Source: Vibrio sp. LaRot3
Lineage (GTDB): Bacteria; Pseudomonadota; Gammaproteobacteria; Enterobacterales; Vibrionaceae
Reading direction: 5' to 3'
Assembly (NCBI RefSeq): GCF_027587025.1
Contig: NZ_JAPPTI010000004.1
Location: forward strand, 124,001 to 188,000
Length of the DNA stretch: 64,000 bases
Shown here: piece by piece, positions 25,890 through 34,691 of the stretch
Numbering within the stretch: the first letter of the stretch is position 1
Layout of the letters: each line of letters opens with the position of its first letter
The notes under the pieces: model-generated
Told to the model about the DNA's origin: nothing
The model's input: only the letters and a program-made list of their open reading frames with translations
Database searches by the model: none
Translations under genes and position numbers: made by a program

Positions 25890-26330
25890 TACCGTATCTT
25901 CAGGGTTAGTCAGTAAAGATTCCCCGCAGTGCTCCTCAGCTCTTTCATCTTGAGGGTTGCGTAGGTTACAGCTGTCTAAGGACAAGCAGCCACAGCCAAT
26001 ACAGCTGTCCAAGTCATTTTGCAGCGCCTTTAATTGCTGAATACGATGCTCCAAATCTTGCTTCCACTGAGTCGCCATAGATTCCCATTGGCTTTTGGTC
26101 GGTGCTTTATGTTTCGGTAAGCATTCAAACGCGCTGGCAATATCTTCCAGTGACATGCCCACTTGCTGTGCGGCTTTTATCACCGCGACCCTACGTATCA
26201 CACTGCGATCATAACGACGTTGATTACCTTGATTGCGCCAGCTACTGATCAACCCTTTCTGCTCGTAAAAATGCAAAGCCGATACCTTAACACCCGCTCG
26301 CTCTGCTACCTGCCCTACTGACATTTCCAT
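25878..26330 (-). CDS. soxR: Redox-sensing MerR-family activator SoxR
   Basis: The 150-residue protein has the MerR helix-turn-helix (MSVGQVAERAGVKVSALHFYE), the SoxR-type RNQGNQRRY wing and a dimerisation coil. The [2Fe-2S] cluster cysteines are in CIGCGCLSLDSC near residue 119. Redox-cycling compounds or superoxide oxidise the cluster and switch on target promoters. No soxS is adjacent, as in most non-enteric bacteria. A SoxR-type dyad lies 52-69 bp upstream, pointing to autoregulation. The 3' end overlaps the AEC carrier gene by 12 bp tail to tail. Confidence 0.95.
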   Translation of the reverse strand: MEMSVGQVAERAGVKVSALHFYEQKGLISSWRNQGNQRRYDRSVIRRVAVIKAAQQVGMSLEDIASAFECLPKHKAPTKSQWESMATQWKQDLEHRIQQLKALQNDLDSCIGCGCLSLDSCNLRNPQDERAEEHCGESLLTNPEDTVLKG

Positions 26331-26757
26331 TGTTTTGCTCCACTTCCCATATACACGGTTTTCTTTTTTATCCCTGAATTATCTCAAGTCCGCTTGAAAC
26401 TTTACAGTAGCACTTTTTAGTGAAGTTGGCCGTTACCAAGCTCATCTAAACTTCGCAGAGCACCCCAAAATATATCGCCATAAACTAGTCAATTAAGTGG
26501 TATAAACTTCTACTCCCCTCCCCAATAACCGCCTCACTAACACTGTGAAATTTCACACGTTTTCTACATTTATAAATGAAACTTATGAAAATATTTATAT
26601 AAATTAGTTAATTAGATCGAAAACAATGCAAGAGTTACATCACTATTGGAAGCTGACACTCACATATTTCATCCTGTTTAGGTTCAATGCAATTGGTTGA
26701 TTAGAATATCACCAGTAATTAGCCCTAAGGTTTATATACCTAAATCGCATAGAACGT
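26331..26757. promoter_or_regulatory. 427-bp AT-rich regulatory region between soxR and the giant surface-protein gene
   Basis: Besides the SoxR-type box it holds the perfect palindrome TGTGAAATTTCACA at 26544-26557. This resembles CRP half-sites but with a 4-base instead of 6-base centre. A long AT-rich stretch at about 26560-26640 could bind H-NS-like proteins. No gene was found in it. Confidence 0.45.
26382..26399. promoter_or_regulatory. SoxR-type box upstream of soxR
   Basis: TCTCAAGTCCGCTTGAAA keeps the CTCAAGT and CTTGA half-site cores of the known SoxR box (CCTCAAG-CTTGAGG) with the same 18-bp frame. On the minus strand it is followed by GATAAT, usable as the -10 of a long-spacer MerR-type promoter reading into soxR. 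It could also act on the plus-strand gene at 26758. Confidence 0.6.
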
Positions 26758-29700
26758 ATGACCAAGCTCAAAAACGCTGTAAACCAACTCACAATTATCG
26801 TAGTAGGTTTGCTCTCAATGAAGAGCAATATTGCTCAGGCAGAAACGACTGCTACTGCTCCTAGAGGCTATGTCGAAGGGAAAGGTGGCGAAATTTCTAC
26901 GCTTGCGGAACTACGTTGGCTTAGCGAAACGCCTTCTGCTTGGGATGAGATTTGGGTACAAACACAGAACATCGATGCCTCTGAGACGAAAACTTGGAAC
27001 AATAGCCAAGGCTTTAGACCTATTGGCGATCACAGTAGTGGTGATTTCACCGCTGAACTTTTTAAAGGCACCTACGACGGTTCAGGTTATACCATCAGTA
27101 ACCTTTATATTTACTACCCCAAATACGATTATGTCGGCATGTTTGGCTTAATTAGCGGCAAAGGACATATCAAAAACTTGCATATAAAAGATGCCGATAT
27201 CAGAGGAAATAATCACGTTGGCGGTATTGTCGGCTATAACGCGAACGGGAAAATCGACAATGTTAGTATTACAGGGAGCATAAAAGGTTATGACAACATA
27301 GGAGGGATTGCAGGGTCTATCAACTCCAAAGATGCCTATATCAATAGCTGTTACGCTGATGTAGAACTTTCTGGTAACAATGATATTGGCGGCGTTGTCG
27401 GTGAAACATTCGAATACAACACCATCTCCAACTGTTTTACCACGGGTGATTATACTTCCAAAAATTATGCTGGCGGGCTGATCGGAAATGCCAAAGGTTA
27501 CATAACTAACAGTTTGACCACAGCAAGACTGCACACCTCAAAACCGACTGAAGGTATCTATGCTTATAAAAAAAGCAGCTCTACCGTTACCGTCACAGAC
27601 AGCTTCTTCGATTGTGAAGTAGGCGGTAAGCAAGGCTCCAATGACGATTGCAACGATGCTGATCCAAGCTCTCATGGCTACTCCACAGCATTTTTACAAA
27701 CTCCTACAAATTTCAGCACCTGGGACCAAGGCTCTGCTTGGCAAGCAGGCTTGTGGCGAGTGGAAGCAGGGCAATACCCCTATCTAGTACAAAGAAACAT
27801 CCCCTTTTTCACTGAGCCTAGCGCTCCGTTACTACCTCAACAGGGTAAAGAAGATCAGGAATTTAGTTTACAAGTCTCCGCACTTCCTTACGGAAACAAT
27901 CCCGTAAGTTATAAGTTGATTAAAGGACCTGAGTGGTTAACCATTGATACCGATGGTTTGATTTCCGGCACGCCGAGAAACGATCACACCGGAAAACAAT
28001 ATCAACTTATTGTTCAAGCCATCGAGGGTGAAGCCCAAAATCGCCTTCCCCCTATTCAAATCGACGTCATTGAAACCAATGATCAACCCTCAGCCTTAGC
28101 AGCTCACTATTCACTACTAAAAGGGACCGTAAAAAGTATCGATCTCAATCATTGGCTAGTCGATGAAGAAAACGGTCCATACAGCTTTACCCTAAAAACA
28201 TCACTCGCTAATGGCAGTGTATCAGTAATGAGCAATGGCCTCGCGAATATAGCCTTGGATGCGAATTTTACCGGTAATGACTCTTTTACAATAAGCGTTG
28301 CTGATGGGCTGCACTCTATCGATCTGAATGTCGCATTAAGCATTGTATCAAGTGAACAAGTCGTTGATGGCTATTGGCATACCTATGAAGACAATGCCAT
28401 TACAATGGATATGAGCCTACTTGCTGCCAGCAATAGTCCCGTATCGTTGTCGGTAGCCAATCAGCCAAACCATGGAACCCTTTCGAGCATTTCAGGCCAA
28501 TCTATCACTTATACTCCCGAAGCCAATTTTCACGGGACCGACAGCTTTGACATGCTCGTTAATGGCACAGTTGCAAAGGTTAACCTGATTGTTCATTCAA
28601 TTACCGATAGCCTCAATATCAAATCGTTTAGCGAATCAACTCTTGAAGATACTGCGATTAACATAGATTTATCTCAAGGGATCGATAACCCAGATAATGC
28701 CATTCTTACTTACACGGACGTCTATGCCGAACATGGGCAATTGATTCACCTATCAGGGTCACAATATAAATATACTCCAGCAGCAAACCATGACAGTATG
28801 GATACGATCTATTTCTCAGCATTTTCGCCACATCATTCCAAGGTATCCCACGTAATATCGGTATCCATTACTGCACAAAATGACCCACCAACAGTAAGTA
28901 ATCACTATTACTCTACCTACCAAAAATTCTCCATTCGTCTAACCGATATCATCGATGATATCGATAGCAATTCGCTCACATTTCGGATTGAACAATACGC
29001 CAATAGCGGTACATCTAAACTCAATGGCAAAGATCTCTGGTACACGCCAGATTCAACCACGGGTGAAGATAGGGTTATTTTGTCAGTTGATGACGGGGAA
29101 TTTCGTGAACAATTTACGATAAATATTCGCACAACGACATTCCCAGTCGAACCAAACTATGATGCTACCCACGGCACCATCAACACACTTGCAGAGCTAA
29201 GATGGCTTTCTTTGAACAAAAGTGTTTGGGATAAGCATTGGCAATTGGGCTCAGATATTGACGCAAGCGATACTCGATTGTGGCACCTGTCAAACCATGA
29301 CGGTATAGAATCAACACCTAAAGTTGCGAAAGGCTTTAGCCAAATTGGCTATGGAAGCTCATCATTTAAAGGTATTTTTGATGGCCAAGGATTCACCATT
29401 TCCAACCTACATATTTATCGTATCTACGATAAAGGGGTTGGTATTTTTGGCAAGATGGATAAGGCGACCATCACTAACTTAAAACTGACGAATGCTCAAG
29501 TACATGGCCTAAATAATGTAGGAACAATCGTCGGTACTGCAACTAACTCTGAATTTAGTCAACTCGATCTTGAAGGTTATATCTATGGGACACAAAACGT
29601 AGGAGCGATTGTCGGTAGTGGCAAAGATGTAGTTCTAATTGACAATGGTATTCGCTACCGAGTTGAAGGATTAAACAATATCGGCGGTATGATAGGTGAG

Positions 29701-32700
29701 GCAGAAAACACTGTCGCATCCCAGAACAACGTACAATCTCAGATTACAGCAACCCGAAACACCGGCGGCTTACTCGGCCTCGCGAAGACCTCAACGGCTG
29801 AAAGGAACCAGCTTCAAGTTAATGTTAACTCTAAAAACCACGTTGGAGGCTTAATCGGTTATAGCAACTCATCAACGGCCAACATGAACTCCGTCGAAGC
29901 ACAAATATCGGGTGAGTCCTATATTGGTGGCATTTCTGGTTATGGTACCAAGCAGATTATCAGCAACAGCGTATCTCACGGCAATATTTCAGGGCTAAGA
30001 TTTATCGGTGGATTGACCGGATATCACGAAAGTGTTCACGCCGTTATATCCAACAGTTACACTACCGCGTCAATTAACGGCAGTAGTCATTTTGGCGGGA
30101 TCTATGGTTCTGCAAAAGGCTCGGTAGTTGAAAGCTTTTTTGACTGTACAATTTCCGGTTTTGACTGTAACGAAACCCATGCAAAAACCAGCCAAGAGCT
30201 CAAAACGCCGACGACATTCATTGATGCTGGTTGGACATTTGCCGATGCATGGACACAAGGTATTTGGCAAATTTTACCTGAAGCCTACCCGAACCTTATC
30301 TTTAATTCAGTGCCGATTTTCACGCAACCTGCAGCACCTATTGGGCTCATTGAACTCAATGAAGGAACAAGCTTCAATCAAACTATCAGTGCAACGTCCA
30401 CGGACACACAAACACCGATTCATTTTAAACTGTCCGCTAGTTCACCAAACTGGCTCACTATTAATAGTGACACCGGTATTATGTCAGGGACTCCGAAAGA
30501 GGCTGACGTAGGCACAACTCACAATATCAGCGTCATCATCAAGCAAGGTAAAGAGAGTAACGCTCTTCCTCCTTTTGATATCACCGTATATAACATAAAC
30601 CATCCGCCATCAGCCGTTGATGGTCAAATGCAGCTCACCGAAGACGGTCAACAAACGTTAGATTTAAAAAATCTCGTTCAAGACAATGATAGCAGTGACA
30701 CGCTAACTTTTAGCATTATCGAACAGCCCCAAAGCCGCAAAGCCACCGTATCGATTACTGACCAAGGCATCGCACTTTACCAAACCACAGATGCAGACTT
30801 TAGTGGCCCAGACCAGTTTAAATATTCTGTTAGTGACAGCGTGGCTGAACCAGTTATCGCGAATATTAATGTATCAGTTCAAAACGTAAATGACGCACCT
30901 ATTGCCAGTAACGGACAGATAAAGCTAGATGAAGGCCAAAGCGGAACACTGGATTTAATCCGCTTATTTAGCGATGCCGACCCTAACGATAGCCACCACT
31001 ATCAAGTCACCCAACCTGAGAGTGGCAACGCCATTGTCACCCTGCAAGGTAGTGTGGTGAGCTATATCCCTACGGATATCGAGTTCTCTGGCGACGATAG
31101 GTTTACCTTTACCGTCACTGACAACGACAACCTCAGCGATTCGGCCAGCATCCAGGTCAATGTCCATAACATCAATGATGCGCCTACCGCACGCAATGGC
31201 AGTATCAGTCTTGATGACACCACATCAGCCAGTATCGATTTAAGCAGCTTAGTCGATGACTTGGACCCAGATGACCATCATCAGTTCTCTGTTTCTACAC
31301 CAAATAGCGGTCAAGCAAATGTCGTGGTAGTGGGCAGTGTGGCCACCTATACGGTCACCGATTCTGAGTTGCATGGTGAAGACAGCTTTATCTATACGGT
31401 CCGCGATGCGCTAGGTGAATCGGATTCCGCCATCATCAACGTCAGTATCAGTCAACATCAATTGAATGCTGTGGATGATACGCTCTCACTTATCGCTAAC
31501 GAATCAGAAAGCTATCGCCTAACCGTGTTAACCAATGACTCACACTCAGCAGGAGCAAGCTTTAAGCTGCACTCCGTCACAAGTCAAGATGGTAAAGCGG
31601 TGATCTCCGGCCAAGAGATTGTCCTTACATTAACTGAACCATTACCTAGTGCCACCTTGGGTTACACCATTGAAGACGAATATGGCCAAACGGCACATGC
31701 CAAGGTCAATCTCACCATTCAGCGAGACGATGACGAATACGCACCTGATATTCAGCCGCAAGCGGATGTAAACGTTGAAGCGCGAGCACTGTTTACTCGA
31801 GTAAATCTCTCCCCTCCCACCAGCGAAAGCTACTACGGAGACCCTTTACCTGCGGAGCTCATTGACCCATTATCACCGTTACTGTCTGGCCGTCATACGA
31901 TACGTTGGTTAGTCGAAGACCATCACGGTCACCGCTCAGTCAGTGAACAGATTGTTGATGTCTATCCGATGGTTTCAATGGGACAAGATGCCGTTGTGAG
32001 TAACGACATTGGCAATTATACCGTGCCATTCGTACTCAGTGGCGACGCACCAAGCTACCCAGTAACAATCCCTTATCTAGTCGAAACTCATGACCATTGG
32101 GGCAGTTATACCTCTAACAGTGGCGTGATAACGATAGAACACGGTCATATAGGCTACCTTGAGCTAGCCGTGCCTAATACCGGTGATATCGCCTTAACCC
32201 AACGATTCACCGTCACGATTGATAGTAGCCAAACAGGGCAAGGCCATTTGCTCAATCTCGGCGCGAAAACTCATCTAAACATCTCGACTCAGGGCGAGGC
32301 GATTGCGCCGCAAGTCAGCTCTAGTGTGTATCAACAAAATGAACAGCGCCATTGGATAGACAATCAACACCAAGTCACGATAAACGCGCGAGTCGAGCAG
32401 CCTGCTGAGCATGCAAGTTACCAATATCAATGGCACTATGGCCATGACGTTCAGATATTGAATGAACAAGATGGTCAACTCATCATTGACCCAAGCGCCA
32501 TGGCCGAAGGTATTCATCGCCTGACCGTAGAGGTCTCTCGCAGTGATACGCCAAGCACTAGCACCGAGCACGAAGTGTATCTCGAAGTCACAACGCTTCC
32601 TCAGTTATCCCAGTTAATGGACAGTGACGGTGATTTGATAGTCGATAGCCAAGAAGGCTTAAATGATGGCGACCGAGATGGCCTGCCTGACTATCTGGAT

Positions 32701-33645
32701 GACAACACCACCTGTCAAACCATGCCCGCCTATGCCAATCAACCTCAACGTTTTTTAGCAGAAGTCGAGCCTGGCTTATGCTTAATGAAAGGCACGACTA
32801 CGGCCAATGCTATGACCAGTGGCCTGTTGGTGGATTTAGACAATCAAGGTATCGCGCCTGACAACAATAACAGCTACATCGGCGGCGTGTACGACTTTGC
32901 CATTACGGGGCTAACCGCACCGGGGCAAATCACCAATATTGTGCTGCCACAGAAACTGCCTATCCCTGCGAATGCCATCTACCGTAAGCATGCCAACCAC
33001 AGTTGGAAAGACTTTGTTGATGACATGAACGGCGTGATGCCAGACTTATCGCTACCTAATGGTATGGTCGCCTCCGCCCCCGGAGAAGCCGGATATTGTC
33101 CTCCGCCACAATCACCACATGAAGTGGGCTCACCATGGCTAACGGGGTTAATCGAAGGGTATTGGTGTGTGCAGCTGTCCATTCGAGATGGAGGCGCAAA
33201 TGATGCGGATGGTTTAGTGAATGGTATCATTTACGACCCGAGCGGTTCGGCGGTAGCCAATAGTGCCAATCGAGCGCCTACCGCCATCAATGATTTTTAC
33301 ACCATGCAGCAAGACGAGTGGCATCAAATCATTGAGGTTATCGACAATGACAACGACCCGGATGGTGACCCATTGACCTTAATCAGTGCATCTATCAGCT
33401 CAGGATTAGGTTATGTCAGTGTGGAAAACAACGCTATCCGATTTGATAGTGCGGTCAATGTGGTTGGTCAGGTAGAGATCCTCTATACCATCACTGATGG
33501 CCAAATGCCTGCCACTGGCACGCTGACTATCGATGTAGTCAGAACCCCAATTAGGCGAAGTGGTGCTCTTTATTGGATAACAGGCCTTTTGCTTATTTCT
33601 ATCGCACTCTTACGCCAGCGACAAAGTTTTCGCCAACAAAAATAA
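26758..33645 (+). CDS. Giant GLUG-repeat, cadherin-like surface protein with choice-of-anchor U domain and C-terminal sorting tail
   Basis: This 2295-residue protein has a signal peptide (cut near IAQA-ETT). The layout is: GLUG module 1 (about 43-340) and a putative-Ig unit (about 350-445); cadherin-like repeats (about 450-795); GLUG module 2 starting again with TLAELRWLS (about 805-1190) and a second putative-Ig unit; further NDAP-type cadherin-like repeats (about 1280-1660) and a HYR-like region. A calcium-binding DSDGDLIVDSQEGLNDGDRDG segment near 1955 and a choice-of-anchor U domain (IPANAIYRK, WCVQLSIRDGGANDADG) follow. Last come one more repeat and the tail SGALYW-helix-RQRQ. The tail resembles rhombosortase-type GlyGly-CTERM signals. 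Likely a T2SS-secreted or surface adhesin. Start has a weak ribosome site. Confidence 0.85.
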   Translation: MTKLKNAVNQLTIIVVGLLSMKSNIAQAETTATAPRGYVEGKGGEISTLAELRWLSETPSAWDEIWVQTQNIDASETKTWNNSQGFRPIGDHSSGDFTAELFKGTYDGSGYTISNLYIYYPKYDYVGMFGLISGKGHIKNLHIKDADIRGNNHVGGIVGYNANGKIDNVSITGSIKGYDNIGGIAGSINSKDAYINSCYADVELSGNNDIGGVVGETFEYNTISNCFTTGDYTSKNYAGGLIGNAKGYITNSLTTARLHTSKPTEGIYAYKKSSSTVTVTDSFFDCEVGGKQGSNDDCNDADPSSHGYSTAFLQTPTNFSTWDQGSAWQAGLWRVEAGQYPYLVQRNIPFFTEPSAPLLPQQGKEDQEFSLQVSALPYGNNPVSYKLIKGPEWLTIDTDGLISGTPRNDHTGKQYQLIVQAIEGEAQNRLPPIQIDVIETNDQPSALAAHYSLLKGTVKSIDLNHWLVDEENGPYSFTLKTSLANGSVSVMSNGLANIALDANFTGNDSFTISVADGLHSIDLNVALSIVSSEQVVDGYWHTYEDNAITMDMSLLAASNSPVSLSVANQPNHGTLSSISGQSITYTPEANFHGTDSFDMLVNGTVAKVNLIVHSITDSLNIKSFSESTLEDTAINIDLSQGIDNPDNAILTYTDVYAEHGQLIHLSGSQYKYTPAANHDSMDTIYFSAFSPHHSKVSHVISVSITAQNDPPTVSNHYYSTYQKFSIRLTDIIDDIDSNSLTFRIEQYANSGTSKLNGKDLWYTPDSTTGEDRVILSVDDGEFREQFTINIRTTTFPVEPNYDATHGTINTLAELRWLSLNKSVWDKHWQLGSDIDASDTRLWHLSNHDGIESTPKVAKGFSQIGYGSSSFKGIFDGQGFTISNLHIYRIYDKGVGIFGKMDKATITNLKLTNAQVHGLNNVGTIVGTATNSEFSQLDLEGYIYGTQNVGAIVGSGKDVVLIDNGIRYRVEGLNNIGGMIGEAENTVASQNNVQSQITATRNTGGLLGLAKTSTAERNQLQVNVNSKNHVGGLIGYSNSSTANMNSVEAQISGESYIGGISGYGTKQIISNSVSHGNISGLRFIGGLTGYHESVHAVISNSYTTASINGSSHFGGIYGSAKGSVVESFFDCTISGFDCNETHAKTSQELKTPTTFIDAGWTFADAWTQGIWQILPEAYPNLIFNSVPIFTQPAAPIGLIELNEGTSFNQTISATSTDTQTPIHFKLSASSPNWLTINSDTGIMSGTPKEADVGTTHNISVIIKQGKESNALPPFDITVYNINHPPSAVDGQMQLTEDGQQTLDLKNLVQDNDSSDTLTFSIIEQPQSRKATVSITDQGIALYQTTDADFSGPDQFKYSVSDSVAEPVIANINVSVQNVNDAPIASNGQIKLDEGQSGTLDLIRLFSDADPNDSHHYQVTQPESGNAIVTLQGSVVSYIPTDIEFSGDDRFTFTVTDNDNLSDSASIQVNVHNINDAPTARNGSISLDDTTSASIDLSSLVDDLDPDDHHQFSVSTPNSGQANVVVVGSVATYTVTDSELHGEDSFIYTVRDALGESDSAIINVSISQHQLNAVDDTLSLIANESESYRLTVLTNDSHSAGASFKLHSVTSQDGKAVISGQEIVLTLTEPLPSATLGYTIEDEYGQTAHAKVNLTIQRDDDEYAPDIQPQADVNVEARALFTRVNLSPPTSESYYGDPLPAELIDPLSPLLSGRHTIRWLVEDHHGHRSVSEQIVDVYPMVSMGQDAVVSNDIGNYTVPFVLSGDAPSYPVTIPYLVETHDHWGSYTSNSGVITIEHGHIGYLELAVPNTGDIALTQRFTVTIDSSQTGQGHLLNLGAKTHLNISTQGEAIAPQVSSSVYQQNEQRHWIDNQHQVTINARVEQPAEHASYQYQWHYGHDVQILNEQDGQLIIDPSAMAEGIHRLTVEVSRSDTPSTSTEHEVYLEVTTLPQLSQLMDSDGDLIVDSQEGLNDGDRDGLPDYLDDNTTCQTMPAYANQPQRFLAEVEPGLCLMKGTTTANAMTSGLLVDLDNQGIAPDNNNSYIGGVYDFAITGLTAPGQITNIVLPQKLPIPANAIYRKHANHSWKDFVDDMNGVMPDLSLPNGMVASAPGEAGYCPPPQSPHEVGSPWLTGLIEGYWCVQLSIRDGGANDADGLVNGIIYDPSGSAVANSANRAPTAINDFYTMQQDEWHQIIEVIDNDNDPDGDPLTLISASISSGLGYVSVENNAIRFDSAVNVVGQVEILYTITDGQMPATGTLTIDVVRTPIRRSGALYWITGLLLISIALLRQRQSFRQQK

Positions 33646-33669
33646 AGCCAACCTCATTTGAGGTTGGCT
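33646..33669 (+). terminator. Hairpin directly behind the giant gene
   Basis: AGCCAACCTCA (33646-33656) pairs with TGAGGTTGGCT (33659-33669) around TT. The tail AAAGTTCTT is only weakly T-rich. Confidence 0.6.
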
Positions 33670-33983
33670 AAAGTTCTTACCACTTCTAAGCTGGGGGTTC
33701 AGGAGCGGGTAAGAATGGACAATTGCCCCTATCATTCGTTTTGCGAGGATGAGGACGAATGTTCTGATAGAGTCCACATTCAGAATACGGCAATCATGAC
33801 CGAAAAAGGTTACAAAAATCCTCTCATTTGTAAGAGCCCACTTACAAAAAAAACCAATCCCCATCCAGTAAATCACACACTGTTACTTTGAGATATTTAT
33901 GCGTAATGGCATCATAATCAGGGCGTTAATATCAGTAGTTAACGGCTAATCAGACAACGAAAGGTTGCGAAAAGAAGGGCAGC
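33670..33983. other. 314-bp gap between the giant gene and the two-component operon
   Basis: TTCTTACC (33674-33681) and GGTAAGAA (33708-33715) form an inverted repeat around 26 bases, possibly a structured RNA end or an operator. Short open frames here on both strands lack ribosome sites and family resemblance. The promoter of the two-component operon probably lies after 33880 (TTTGAGATATTTATG...CATAAT), but hexamer spacing is poor. Confidence 0.3.
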
Positions 33984-34691
33984 ATGACAGGTAAACAGAT
34001 CCTTGTAGTCGACGATAACCTCGACCTACGCGAAGCATTAACCGATTACCTAGGTAAAGCTGGGTTCGATGTCCTTGGCGCTGAAAATGGCGAGGCCATG
34101 TGGAAAGTGCTTGAACAGCATCAACCAGACCTCATCATCCTCGATATAATGATGCCCGGTGATGATGGTTTCACGCTTTGCCAACAACTGCGCAGAACCT
34201 CTAATGTGCCAATCATCATGCTTACCGCCGTCACCGAAGAAGCTGACCGAGTCGCAGGGCTTGAAATGGGGGCTGATGACTACATTACCAAATCATTTAG
34301 CCCGCGAGAGCTGCTTGCTCGCATCAAAACCATCCTACGTCGTAGTATTACCACGCAGAGTGCCAAACTTGCCCGCCGCGTAAAGTTTGATGAATGGCAA
34401 CTTGATACCGTCACCCGACAGCTCACCCACATCAGTAACAACACCGTCAAACAGCTCAGCGGTGCTGACATGTCTCTACTAGGGCTGTTTATCTCTAACG
34501 CGGAATCCATCCTCTCACGTGATGACATCGCGCGTGAAATCTGGGGGCGTGACGCAGACCCTTTTGAGCGCGGTATCGACGTTCAAATTAGTCGATTACG
34601 CCACCATTTAGATGACAAAGATCGCTCTCTGATCCTAACGGTTCGCAACAAAGGCTATATGCTGACATCCGGTGTTGTGTATGAAAGCTAA
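33984..34691 (+). CDS. OmpR/PhoB-family response regulator
   Basis: The 235-residue protein has a receiver domain with the acidic pocket DD (residues 10-11), phospho-acceptor Asp in LIILDIMMPGDDG near 53, Thr in MLTAV and Lys in DDYITKSFSPREL. A winged-helix DNA-binding domain (about 130-232: LSRDDIAREIWGRDADPFERGIDVQISRLR, RNKGYML) follows. The lysine-serine-phenylalanine-serine loop departs slightly from the usual KPF. It shares 11 bp with the kinase start, so they are translationally coupled. It regulates unknown targets, plausibly sugar uptake or use. Confidence 0.93.
   Translation: MTGKQILVVDDNLDLREALTDYLGKAGFDVLGAENGEAMWKVLEQHQPDLIILDIMMPGDDGFTLCQQLRRTSNVPIIMLTAVTEEADRVAGLEMGADDYITKSFSPRELLARIKTILRRSITTQSAKLARRVKFDEWQLDTVTRQLTHISNNTVKQLSGADMSLLGLFISNAESILSRDDIAREIWGRDADPFERGIDVQISRLRHHLDDKDRSLILTVRNKGYMLTSGVVYES

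Noticed and set aside
33610..33891. Opposing open frames of 88 and 77 codons behind the giant gene
   Set aside because: They run through the terminator hairpin and show no family resemblance or ribosome site.
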